A DNA stretch of 5,626 nt from Parcubacteria group bacterium (GCA_013203565.1 JABMPZ010000047.1:1-5626), one strand, 5' to 3'. Positions 1 to 4,382 are shown, numbered from the stretch's first letter. Notes: generated from the letters alone by a model not told the origin. Program-made: numbers and translations.

Positions 1-597
1 AAGTACTTTTGGTACTTTTCGTTTTGTTTTGTTGATTTCAAATGTTTCTGGTCGTGTATATTGTGGGTACTCTATAAACCCCTTTGTTTTTGTAATCCTA
101 TCTTTGATTAAACTCTCGGACTTACCAACCACTCCTGGTAATAGCCGTGCTGTTGCCTCAATTACTGCTAAGGCAGGTATATCTCCAGACATTAACACAT
201 AGTTCCCTATTGAAACCTTTTCATCAACAATGTGCTTAACTCTTTCATCAATACCTTCATATCTGCCTGAGATTAAAATAAGTTGATCGAGTTTTGCCCA
301 ATTGGTTGCCATCTTCTGATTGAACTTTTTACCTCTTGGGGTAAAAAGAACAACTTTAGTTTTGTTATCTTTCTTTATCTTTTTAACTGCCTTATAGATA
401 GGGTCAATCTTTAATACCATTCCCCTACCGCCTCCAAATGGTTTGTCATCTACTGTCTTATTCTTATCTTCTGTGAAATCTCTTAAATTATGTATTCCTA
501 TTTGAAAACAACCCCTTTTTTGGGCTTTTTCTAAAATAGAGTGTTTTAGATAGAAATCAAAAATCTCTGGGAAAATTGTAATAATATCAAATCTCAT
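1..597 (-). CDS. trmD: tRNA (guanine-N1)-methyltransferase TrmD, C-terminus cut by window edge
   Basis: This SPOUT-class enzyme transfers a methyl group from S-adenosylmethionine to N1 of G37 in tRNAs, which prevents +1 frameshifting. It acts in the cytoplasm as a dimer. The reading frame is open from ATG at 597 to base 1, giving 199 codons; the family is usually about 230-250 residues, so only the C-terminal tRNA-binding helices are missing. Visible motifs are PFGGGRGM (53-60), SGRYEGIDERV (110-120), the knot segment SIGNYVLMSGDIPAL (129-143) and EYPQYTRP (176-183). By alignment from memory, R151 and D166 correspond to the catalytic R154 and D169 of the E. coli enzyme. The start gives the canonical MRFDIITIFPE opening. 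There is no SD; a 16-bp hairpin ends 8 nt before the ATG. It lies downstream of khpA and no convincing promoter of its own was seen, so it is probably co-transcribed with khpA. Confidence 0.96.
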   Translation of the reverse strand, partial: MRFDIITIFPEIFDFYLKHSILEKAQKRGCFQIGIHNLRDFTEDKNKTVDDKPFGGGRGMVLKIDPIYKAVKKIKKDNKTKVVLFTPRGKKFNQKMATNWAKLDQLILISGRYEGIDERVKHIVDEKVSIGNYVLMSGDIPALAVIEATARLLPGVVGKSESLIKDRITKTKGFIEYPQYTRPETFEINKTKRKVPKVL

Positions 598-605
598 ATC
601 AGGAC

Positions 606-640
606 AAACCGCCCAGACCTTAAAAAGGTCTGGGCGGTTT
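606..640 (-). terminator. Perfect 16-bp inverted repeat between khpA and trmD
   Basis: Arms 606-621 and 625-640 are exact reverse complements with a 3-nt loop, and the core is GCCCAGACC/GGTCTGGGC. On the plus strand the stem ends in TTTT, as in an intrinsic terminator. On the minus strand, the direction of khpA and trmD, it ends in GGTTTGTCC and the stem stops 8 nt before the trmD ATG. It could be a partial terminator or attenuator between the two genes, or a structure that controls trmD translation. The inverted repeat is certain; the role is not. Confidence 0.6.
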
Positions 641-651
641 TAGATTTAAAT

Positions 652-996
652 TTAAAGATTCAAATCTTCAAGGTCGCCTTTACTTTCAGGCGCTGGTGCT
701 GGTGCCGGTGCTGCACCTGGAGCTTCAGGCCTTGGCCTTCTGCCTCCCTCTGGCTCTTCAATCTTCAAGTTAACTCTTGCGTGATTTTTTAAGCCAACAA
801 TGCGCACTAGGTTTCTAATAGCCCTTGCAGTTGAACCTGCCTTACCAATAATCTGACCCATATCTTCTGGGTTTACATGTAAGGTAAGAAGAACACCCAT
901 CTCGTCAACCTTGCGGTCAACTTTTACATCTCCTGGGTTATCAACTAATGCTTTTACAATAAAATCAAGAAATTCTTTGTCGTTGTCTTTTGCCAT
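652..996 (-). CDS. khpA: KH-domain RNA-binding protein KhpA
   Basis: This is a single type-II KH-domain protein of 114 residues, of the family often encoded between rpsP and trmD. Such proteins bind RNA and in Firmicutes pair with KhpB to affect cell-envelope and division genes; that role is known of the family, not shown here. The KH fold covers about residues 7-80, with the diagnostic GxxG loop GKAG at 51-54 inside QIIGKAGSTARAIRNLV. Residues 81-114 form an added tail rich in Pro, Ala, Glu and Arg, ending in an acidic-hydrophobic DLEDLNL. Family members are usually about 75-85 residues, so the tail is extra and probably disordered. The start MAKDNDKEFLDFIVKALVDNP is standard. The ATG has no SD: the upstream bases AAAGATAT are poor. 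A promoter at 1103-1076 would give a leader of about 70 nt. Confidence 0.93.
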   Translation of the reverse strand: MAKDNDKEFLDFIVKALVDNPGDVKVDRKVDEMGVLLTLHVNPEDMGQIIGKAGSTARAIRNLVRIVGLKNHARVNLKIEEPEGGRRPRPEAPGAAPAPAPAPESKGDLEDLNL

Positions 997-1075
997 ATAT
1001 CTTTATTTCATTCTTAACTTGTTTGCGTCTCGACCTTTCATATTTAATAAATCTGTATTTCTTTACTATAATTCC

Positions 1076-1103
1076 ATTTTACTCCGTATTAAAGCCCTGT
1101 CAA
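1076..1103 (-). promoter_or_regulatory. Sigma-70-type promoter for khpA-trmD
   Basis: Read on the minus strand, a consensus -35 TTGACA (1103-1098) is followed by a 16-bp spacer and a -10 TAAAAT (1081-1076, 5 of 6 consensus). Transcription should start near 1069, about 70 nt before the khpA ATG at 996. The -35 directly abuts the hairpin at 1104-1129. It is the only good promoter between the preceding unit and khpA, so it probably drives khpA and trmD together. Confidence 0.75.
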
Positions 1104-1129
1104 GCCCCTTCAGCTATTGCCAAAGGGGC
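1104..1129 (-). repeat. GC-rich 7-bp inverted repeat next to the khpA promoter
   Basis: GCCCCTT (1104-1110) and AAGGGGC (1123-1129) can pair around a 12-nt loop. The stem overlaps the self-complementary GGGGCCCC at 1125-1132. It ends exactly where the khpA -35 begins. There is no U-run on either side, so it does not look like a standard terminator. It could be a weak transcription stop for the upstream unit or an operator-like site. Confidence 0.4.
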
Positions 1130-1184
1130 CCCGGGATTGGTCCTCACTTCTAAATCCACAAACTTGTTATGGACTTGGGAGTGA

Positions 1185-1232
1185 GCAGTTTGGGGTTTTG
1201 ATATGTATGTATGTATTATATCCCCAAACTGC
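1185..1232 (-). repeat. 11-bp perfect inverted repeat with AT-rich 26-nt loop
   Basis: GCAGTTTGGGG (1185-1195) pairs exactly with CCCCAAACTGC (1222-1232). The loop contains a short tandem run of the 4-bp unit TATG, near 1202-1216. It lies about 20 nt after the stop of the 65-codon ORF at 1252, where a transcript end would be expected. Neither strand has a U-tract after the stem, so it is not a typical intrinsic terminator. It may stabilise the 3' end of that transcript. Confidence 0.5.
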
Positions 1233-1251
1233 CTGATGCGAAACGATATTA

Positions 1252-1449
1252 TCACCTCGCTTTTCTATACCTTGGTTTCCCACCTTTCCATGCCTTCTCG
1301 ATACTTACTACCGAGATTGACAAAGCTACTGGAGTTGGGGTTGGGACGCCGAGCGCATTCTTACGCTCCCCAGCGCGCCTATGTAATATCCTATTATACC
1401 TCGCCACTGAAGTGTGTCTTTCACACCTTCTTAAATTCGACTGACTCAT
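1252..1449 (-). CDS. Small basic hypothetical protein (65 aa)
   Basis: I do not recognise this protein. The ORF starts at ATG 1449 (MSQSNLRRCERH...), ends at TGA, and is rich in Arg and Lys, with a central Pro/Val/Ser stretch (about residues 35-50) and a basic C-terminus (KGGKPRYRKAR). It has no transmembrane segment and only one Cys. The support for it being a gene is its upstream context: GAGGGAG at 1463-1457 sits 7 nt before the ATG, and a perfect consensus promoter lies 180 bp upstream. Its start region (GGGAG, A-run, ATGAGTCAG) closely matches that of the gene at 5492. Against it, its codon use is GC-richer than its neighbours (many AGG, GCG, GGG) and several hairpins lie inside it, so the transcript could be a structured RNA instead. 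An in-frame upstream extension to 1524 lacks an SD and was not chosen. Confidence 0.4.
   Translation of the reverse strand: MSQSNLRRCERHTSVARYNRILHRRAGERKNALGVPTPTPVALSISVVSIEKAWKGGKPRYRKAR
1297..1315 (-). repeat. 7-bp hairpin with GTAAG loop inside the small ORF
   Basis: On the minus strand CTCGGTA and TATCGAG pair (one G-U) around a GTAAG loop. It is one of a series of short hairpins in this putative transcript. Confidence 0.35.
1351..1368 (-). repeat. 5-bp GC-rich hairpin inside the small ORF
   Basis: On the minus strand GAGCG pairs with CGCTC around the loop TAAGAATG. The stem is short but GC-rich and part of the hairpin series. Confidence 0.3.
1409..1430 (-). repeat. 8-bp hairpin with one bulge near the small ORF start
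   Basis: On the minus strand GAAGGTGTG and CACACTTC pair with one bulged G around an AAAGA loop, within codons about 7-14 of the small ORF. Confidence 0.35.
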
Positions 1450-1456
1450 TTTTTTT

Positions 1457-1463
1457 CTCCCTC
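1457..1463 (-). promoter_or_regulatory. Shine-Dalgarno of the 65-aa ORF
   Basis: GAGGGAG on the minus strand lies 7 nt (all A) before ATG 1449. It decides the start of the small ORF and is one of only two clear SD sequences in the window. Confidence 0.55.
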
Positions 1464-1468
1464 TGTAT

Positions 1469-1491
1469 GTCACAACCCTTATGGTTGCGAC
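1469..1491 (-). repeat. 9-bp hairpin just upstream of the small-ORF SD
   Basis: On the minus strand GTCGCAACC and GGTTGTGAC pair (one G-U) around an ATAAG loop. It ends about 5 nt before the SD, which fits a structure that influences ribosome access, although this is not demonstrated. Confidence 0.45.
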
Positions 1492-1546
1492 TTTGTAAAA
1501 AACCTTAATCCCCTTGTCTAACACTTAAACATGAAACTAAAATCTA

Positions 1547-1617
1547 TAAAGAATGTTCCGAGCACATTAACGAAATAATTAATATAAAGAGCTGCTATGT
1601 GCTCGGAACACTCTTTA
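1547..1617 (-). ncRNA. 21-bp stem-loop at the 5' end of an independent transcript (putative leader or small RNA)
   Basis: Arms 1547-1567 and 1597-1617 pair over 21 positions with one mismatch (1553 and 1611), around a 29-nt AT-rich loop. The GC-rich heart of the stem is TGTTCCGAGCACAT. A perfect promoter at 1659-1631 would start transcription near 1624, so the stem begins about 7 nt from the 5' end. It may be a 5' stabilising element, an attenuator, or most of a short RNA; the bases after it (ATTTTAGTTT) are only mildly U-rich. It resembles no RNA family I know. Confidence 0.45.
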
Positions 1618-1630
1618 CTATCTTGGTCAT

Positions 1631-1659
1631 ATTATACTATATTTATTGACATTTGTCAA
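1631..1659 (-). promoter_or_regulatory. Perfect consensus sigma-70 promoter in the rpsP-khpA gap
   Basis: On the minus strand TTGACA (1659-1654), a 17-bp spacer and TATAAT (1636-1631) match the consensus at all 12 positions with ideal spacing. It lies between the rpsP terminator and the stem-loop at 1617, so it starts a separate transcription unit. The -35 is also half of the palindrome TTGACATTTGTCAA, which could be an operator. Confidence 0.8.
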
Positions 1660-1702
1660 TAGTTATGACCTATTATCTTCTGTATTGGAGTATATTTTCT
1701 AA

Positions 1703-1735
1703 AACAAAACCGCGGAAGAGTCCGCGGGTTTTGTT
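1703..1735 (-). terminator. Intrinsic terminator of the rpmF-nusB-rnc-rpsP unit
   Basis: CGCGGA (1711-1716) pairs with TCCGCG (1721-1726) around AGAG, and the stem extends through CAAAAC/GTTTTG with one bulged G. On the minus strand the tail is TTTTGTTTTAG. It begins 12 nt after the rpsP stop, a typical rho-independent position. Confidence 0.85.
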
Positions 1736-1747
1736 CTTAGTTTACTT

Positions 1748-2347
1748 TTATTCTTTTTTGTCTTGTTCTTTTGGTTTTTCTTCTTGTTTTGGCTCCTCTT
1801 TCTTTGGCTCTTCTGGTTTGACTTCTGGTTTGACTTCTGGTTTTACTTCTTTGGGTTTTTCTTCTGGCTCTGGCTTGTCTTCTTTCTTTTCTTCTTTCTT
1901 TTCTTCTGGTTTGGTTTCTTGTTTTGGCTCTTCAGGTTTTTCTTCCTTTGACTCCCCTACTGGTTTTTCTGCTTTAGCTGGTTTTTCAGCCGGGGGTGGC
2001 ACGGTCTCGGATGGTTTCTCTACGGGCTTGGCTTGTTCGGCTGGTTTTTCAGCTGACGCTTCTCCTTCTTCTTTCTTCTTTGGTTTTGCATGAACTGGTT
2101 TCTTATCTCCTTGTATAATCCCCTCGGTAACAAGTAGATTGTGTACCCTATCAGATGGTTGGGCTCCTACACTTATCCAGTATTTAGCTCTTTCTGCATT
2201 AATTTGTTTTTCTTTAGTTAAAGGATTTAAGAATCCAAGTACTTCAACAGGCCTACCTCCTCGTGGCGGACTATTCTTTTCTGTTACTATTATACGGAAA
2301 AAAGGTTGATTCTTTTTTCCTTTTCTTTGTAAACGGATTTTTAACAT
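1748..2347 (-). CDS. rpsP: 30S ribosomal protein bS16 with a long Lys/Glu/Pro-rich tail
   Basis: This is small-subunit ribosomal protein bS16, which binds 16S rRNA in the 5' domain and helps 30S assembly. Residues 1-85 match the family: MLKIRLQRKGKKNQPFFRIIV at the start, then SPPRGGRPVEVLGFLNPL (26-43) and GAQPSDRVHNLL (61-72). Usual members are about 80-90 residues, but this one has 199. Residues about 86-199 are a low-complexity tail of Lys, Glu and Pro with short repeats such as VKPEVKPEVKPE (168-179). The tail is probably disordered. The start at 2347 gives the canonical N-terminus but has no SD. It is the last gene of the unit, with a terminator 12 nt after its stop. Upstream, repeat element A fills the gap to rnc. 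The strongly biased tail gives a long antisense Ser/Phe ORF on the plus strand that is not a gene. Confidence 0.95.
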   Translation of the reverse strand: MLKIRLQRKGKKNQPFFRIIVTEKNSPPRGGRPVEVLGFLNPLTKEKQINAERAKYWISVGAQPSDRVHNLLVTEGIIQGDKKPVHAKPKKKEEGEASAEKPAEQAKPVEKPSETVPPPAEKPAKAEKPVGESKEEKPEEPKQETKPEEKKEEKKEDKPEPEEKPKEVKPEVKPEVKPEEPKKEEPKQEEKPKEQDKKE

Positions 2348-2371
2348 ATATTTACGGTCATGTTAATGGTT

Positions 2372-2550
2372 AGTGAAATGGATAGCAATGGCTGGGGTCA
2401 GTCCCCGACCGCTCCCCTCCCTGCTTGCCCTTCACCCTTTAGGGTGAAGGGCTTGCCTCATAGCATCTGCGGGGAAAGAGTCCTAAAAAATAAAGCGAAG
2501 TTTGGGGACTGACCCCGTAATTATGTCGGGGCTATGGTCAGACCCCGCCG
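2372..2550. mobile_element. Inverted-repeat element copy A (REPIN/MITE-like), rnc-rpsP gap
   Basis: The inner ends GGGGTCAGTCCCC (2394-2406) and GGGGACTGACCCC (2504-2516) are exact reverse complements. The similarity to copy C extends outside them: AGTGAAAT(A/G)GATAGCAATGGCT on the left and GTAATTAT(A/G)TCGG on the right. A further half-palindrome, GGTCAGACCCC at 2536-2546, closes the right end 6 nt before the rnc stop codon. There is no ORF inside. Short GGGG/CCCC palindromes placed in inverted pairs between genes are typical of REPINs mobilised in trans by Y1 (RAYT/TnpA-REP) transposases; no such gene is in the window, so that link is inference. Confidence 0.75.
2423..2457. repeat. 28-bp hairpin insertion flanked by a 7-bp direct repeat, inside copy A
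   Basis: GCTTGCC occurs at 2423-2429 and again at 2451-2457. Between and overlapping them, CCCTTCACCC (2428-2437) pairs perfectly with GGGTGAAGGG (2442-2451) around TTTA. Copy C has a single GCTTGCC and lacks the hairpin. This looks like a nested miniature insertion with a target-site-like duplication, or a replication slippage event. Confidence 0.65.
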
Positions 2551-2556
2551 TGATTT

Positions 2557-3246
2557 TTACGACCAATCCTTGGCTTCAAGCGCATTACGGGCTGCTGAAT
2601 CTTCGGCTTCTTGCTTAGACAAACCATCGCCTTCAGCTACTTTTTCTTTACCGAGAAACACGCCAACAATAAAGTTCTTTTCATGGTCTGGTCCCCAGTC
2701 CCTCATTACTTTGTAAGTTGGAGTAATTTTTACTCGTTCTTGGGCTTCTTCCTGAAAGGTTGATTTTGCATCACGATGTGTGCCTTCTTCTAAAATCTTT
2801 TTCAATTTTGATGATATATGTTTCCCTATAAACTCACGCGAGACCTCAAGGCCTTGATCCAAATACAAAGAGCCAAGAAATGCCTCAAATGTATCTGCTA
2901 ATATATATTGCCTTGCTTTGCCTGTGTCTTTTGCCTCGCCCTTGCTTAAGAGTAAATAGTCACCAAAGTTAAGAGCCATAGCAGTATCTGCCAAACTCAA
3001 AGTATTCACTAAAGCAGCTCTCCAATTGGTTAACTCCCCTTCTTGATTGCCATAGTTACCAAACAAATATTCTGTAACAATTAACTCTAACACAGCATCA
3101 CCTAAAAATTCAAGTCGTTCATTGTGAGCTAAGTGAAATTTAGGATTCTCATTCAAATACGAACGATGACAAAACGCTTGCTTTAATAAATCCTTATTAT
3201 TAAAATTAACATTTAAGTCCTTTTCTAATTGTTCAAAATCTTTCAT
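2557..3246 (-). CDS. rnc: Ribonuclease III
   Basis: This Mg2+-dependent endonuclease cuts double-stranded RNA, including the stems that release 16S and 23S rRNA precursors, and acts as a cytoplasmic homodimer. At 229 residues it has full family length. The N-terminal catalytic domain (about 1-150) contains the signature NERLEFLGDAVLEL (42-55) and LADTFEAFLGSLYLD (116-130). The acidic residues E46, D50, D118 and E121 correspond to E41, D45, D114 and E117 of the E. coli enzyme. The C-terminal double-stranded-RNA-binding domain (about 158-226) shows DAKSTFQEEAQ and the GDGLSKQEAEDSAARNAL end. ATG 3246 gives a normal N-terminus, with no SD upstream. The gene sits between nusB and rpsP with inverted-repeat copies B and A on its two sides, whose RNA stems are possible substrates of its own product. 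Confidence 0.97.
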   Translation of the reverse strand: MKDFEQLEKDLNVNFNNKDLLKQAFCHRSYLNENPKFHLAHNERLEFLGDAVLELIVTEYLFGNYGNQEGELTNWRAALVNTLSLADTAMALNFGDYLLLSKGEAKDTGKARQYILADTFEAFLGSLYLDQGLEVSREFIGKHISSKLKKILEEGTHRDAKSTFQEEAQERVKITPTYKVMRDWGPDHEKNFIVGVFLGKEKVAEGDGLSKQEAEDSAARNALEAKDWS

Positions 3247-3287
3247 AATTACAATGATGTTTAGTGGTTTTAATGTTTTTAAGCAGA

Positions 3288-3386
3288 GCAGGGTCTGACC
3301 CCAAGCCCTGTTTTGTTTTTGTTTGTTTCTCTCTCCGCGGATGCTGTGAGGTGATAAAGGATAAAGTGGTCGGGGTCAGACCCTGC
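3288..3386. mobile_element. Inverted-repeat element copy B, nusB-rnc gap, opposite orientation
   Basis: The ends GCAGGGTCTGACCCC (3288-3302) and GGGGTCAGACCCTGC (3372-3386) are exact 15-bp reverse complements 99 bp apart from end to end. The interior 3329-3351 resembles the reverse complement of 2456-2480 in copy A (CCGCGGATGCTGTGAGG against CCGCAGATGCTATGAGG). It is therefore a diverged member of the same family in the opposite direction. It starts 3 nt after the nusB stop codon and contains no ORF. No target-site duplication is visible. Confidence 0.72.
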
Positions 3387-3389
3387 CGT

Positions 3390-3887
3390 TCATTTCTGAA
3401 TCTCCCCTGATTCCTGCATTTGTTTAAACACAGTGCCTAAAACTCCGTTGATAAACTTACCAGAGCTTGGGCCTCCGAAGTTCTTGCCTAATTCAATTGC
3501 TTCGTTTATGGCTACTTTAGGAGGAACTTCATCTTTATCTTGATACATAAGCTCATAAAGTCCCATTCTTAAAACATTTCTATCAATAATACTTAATTGA
3601 TTAAGGGGTCTTTCTGGAGCTGATGTTTGTATAATCTTATCAACTTCATCTAAGTGTTCTACTACTCCCTTGATTAGTTTTTTAGCAAAACCCTTTTCAT
3701 CAAACTCACCTCCAAAGTGATCAAGGTTTCTTTGTATAACCTCATCTAAATCTCTTTGTTTGGGTACTTCCTTTACCACTACTCCTTTTTCTTTATTTGC
3801 ATCTGCTGTTTGCTTTAGTTGACAGTAAAAATCCCACTCAAATAGAGATTGTAAAACAATTGAACGAGCTAAATGTCTGGATGCCAT
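3390..3887 (-). CDS. nusB: Transcription antitermination factor NusB
   Basis: NusB binds boxA RNA together with ribosomal protein S10 and helps RNA polymerase read through rRNA operons. The protein is all-helical and here 165 residues long, at the upper end of the usual range. Family features are SRHLARSIVLQSLFEWDF (3-20), APERPLNQLSIIDRNVLRMGLYEL (90-113), PPKVAINEAIELGKNFGG (122-139) and the C-terminal FINGVLGTV (145-153). ATG 3887 (MASRHLAR) is chosen. A longer reading from TTG 3923 adds 12 residues that lie partly in repeat copy C and do not match the family. There is no SD. The stop is TGA, which shows that TGA is not recoded here. It lies between rpmF and rnc; the gaps on both sides are repeat elements. 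Confidence 0.95.
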   Translation of the reverse strand: MASRHLARSIVLQSLFEWDFYCQLKQTADANKEKGVVVKEVPKQRDLDEVIQRNLDHFGGEFDEKGFAKKLIKGVVEHLDEVDKIIQTSAPERPLNQLSIIDRNVLRMGLYELMYQDKDEVPPKVAINEAIELGKNFGGPSSGKFINGVLGTVFKQMQESGEIQK

Positions 3888-3906
3888 AAATGTATATGTA
3901 TTTTTA

Positions 3907-4050
3907 AGTGAAATAGATAGCAATGGCTGGGGTCAGTCCCCGACCGCGCCCCTCCCTGCTTGCCCCAGAGCATATGCGGGGAAAGAGTGAAACAAAAACA
4001 AGACAAAGTTCGGGGACTGACCCCGTAATTATATCGGAGCTGTCCTCGTA
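3907..4050. mobile_element. Inverted-repeat element copy C, rpmF-nusB gap
   Basis: The ends GGGGTCAGTCCCCGA (3929-3943) and TCGGGGACTGACCCC (4010-4024) are exact 15-bp reverse complements. The copy aligns with A in the same orientation over its whole length, including the outer flanks (AGTGAAATAGATAGCAATGGCT; GTAATTATATCGGAGCT) and the core GCATATGCGGGGAAAGAG, but lacks the 28-bp hairpin insertion of A. It begins 19 nt before the nusB ATG and reaches to within a few bases of the rpmF stop. Confidence 0.75.
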
Positions 4051-4053
4051 ATT

Positions 4054-4344
4054 CTAAAACTTCTGTTTTGATAGTTCTTCCATTGTTAATGGCTTTTGTC
4101 CTTCTTGTTCCTTTTCTCCTTCTTTTATTTCCTCTTGCTTTCTTTTTCTTTCTTTCTTCTCTAATTTAGCCATGACATCTATAATCTCCTTGCCTTTGTA
4201 AAACCCACAATTAGTACAAACCATATGTCTACGAACTGGTTTTCCACATTTAGGGCATTTACCCCAAGAAGACGGGTGCAAGTGAAGGTGCATCCTTTTT
4301 TGGTCTCTACTTCCTTTAGTTGTATGTTTCTTTGGAACTGCCAT
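4054..4344 (-). CDS. rpmF: 50S ribosomal protein bL32 with charged C-terminal extension
   Basis: Large-subunit protein bL32. The start MAVPKKHTTKGSRDQKRMHLHL is the family signature, followed by a zinc ribbon with CPKC (30-33) and CTNC (43-46), so this is the zinc-binding (C+) form. Family members are about 55-65 residues; here residues about 55-96 add a Lys/Glu-rich, probably helical or disordered tail ending in PLTMEELSKQKF. It is the first gene of the rpmF-nusB-rnc-rpsP unit. The promoter at 4382-4354 places the likely transcript start only 2-4 nt before the ATG, so the mRNA is probably leaderless, which fits the lack of an SD. Confidence 0.96.
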   Translation of the reverse strand: MAVPKKHTTKGSRDQKRMHLHLHPSSWGKCPKCGKPVRRHMVCTNCGFYKGKEIIDVMAKLEKKERKRKQEEIKEGEKEQEGQKPLTMEELSKQKF

Positions 4345-4353
4345 ATGTTATAG

Positions 4354-4382
4354 ATAATAACAAATAAATGGGGATATTGCAA
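4354..4382 (-). promoter_or_regulatory. Promoter for rpmF-nusB-rnc-rpsP (leaderless start)
   Basis: On the minus strand -35 TTGCAA (4382-4377), a 17-bp spacer and -10 TATTAT (4359-4354). The expected start is near 4348-4346 and the rpmF ATG begins at 4344. It is the only good promoter after the terminator of the upstream gene. Confidence 0.7.

Noticed and set aside
640..670. Separate trmD promoter in the khpA end
   Set aside because: TTGAAG with AT-rich hexamers is present, but the -10 match is poor and the AT-rich context makes it unreliable.
1202..1216. TATG tandem repeat as a functional microsatellite
   Set aside because: Only about three and a half units, in a hairpin loop, with no ORF it could switch in phase.
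1203..1508. Plus-strand ORFs in the rpsP-khpA gap
   Set aside because: They have no SD or promoter, overlap each other and have no recognisable protein features. The minus strand has the better signals.
1180..1624. tmRNA, RNase P RNA, SRP RNA or tRNA in the gap
   Set aside because: None of the conserved cores (tRNA T-loop, GAGGAAAGTCC of RNase P, the SRP GGAAGGAAGCAG-type apical loop, tmRNA ends) is present by eye.
1653..2093. Plus-strand Ser/Phe/Gly-rich ORF opposite rpsP
   Set aside because: It is the antisense shadow of the Lys/Glu/Pro tail of bS16, and its composition follows directly from that tail.
3390..3392. TGA recoded as an amino acid
   Set aside because: NusB ends at the usual length at this TGA, and reading through would only translate repeat copy B.
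3888..3923. Longer NusB start at TTG 3923
   Set aside because: The added 12 residues lie partly in repeat copy C and have no family counterpart. ATG 3887 gives the standard NusB opening.
2394..4024. CRISPR-like repeats
   Set aside because: Only three copies, far apart, of mixed orientation, with genes between them and no regular spacers.
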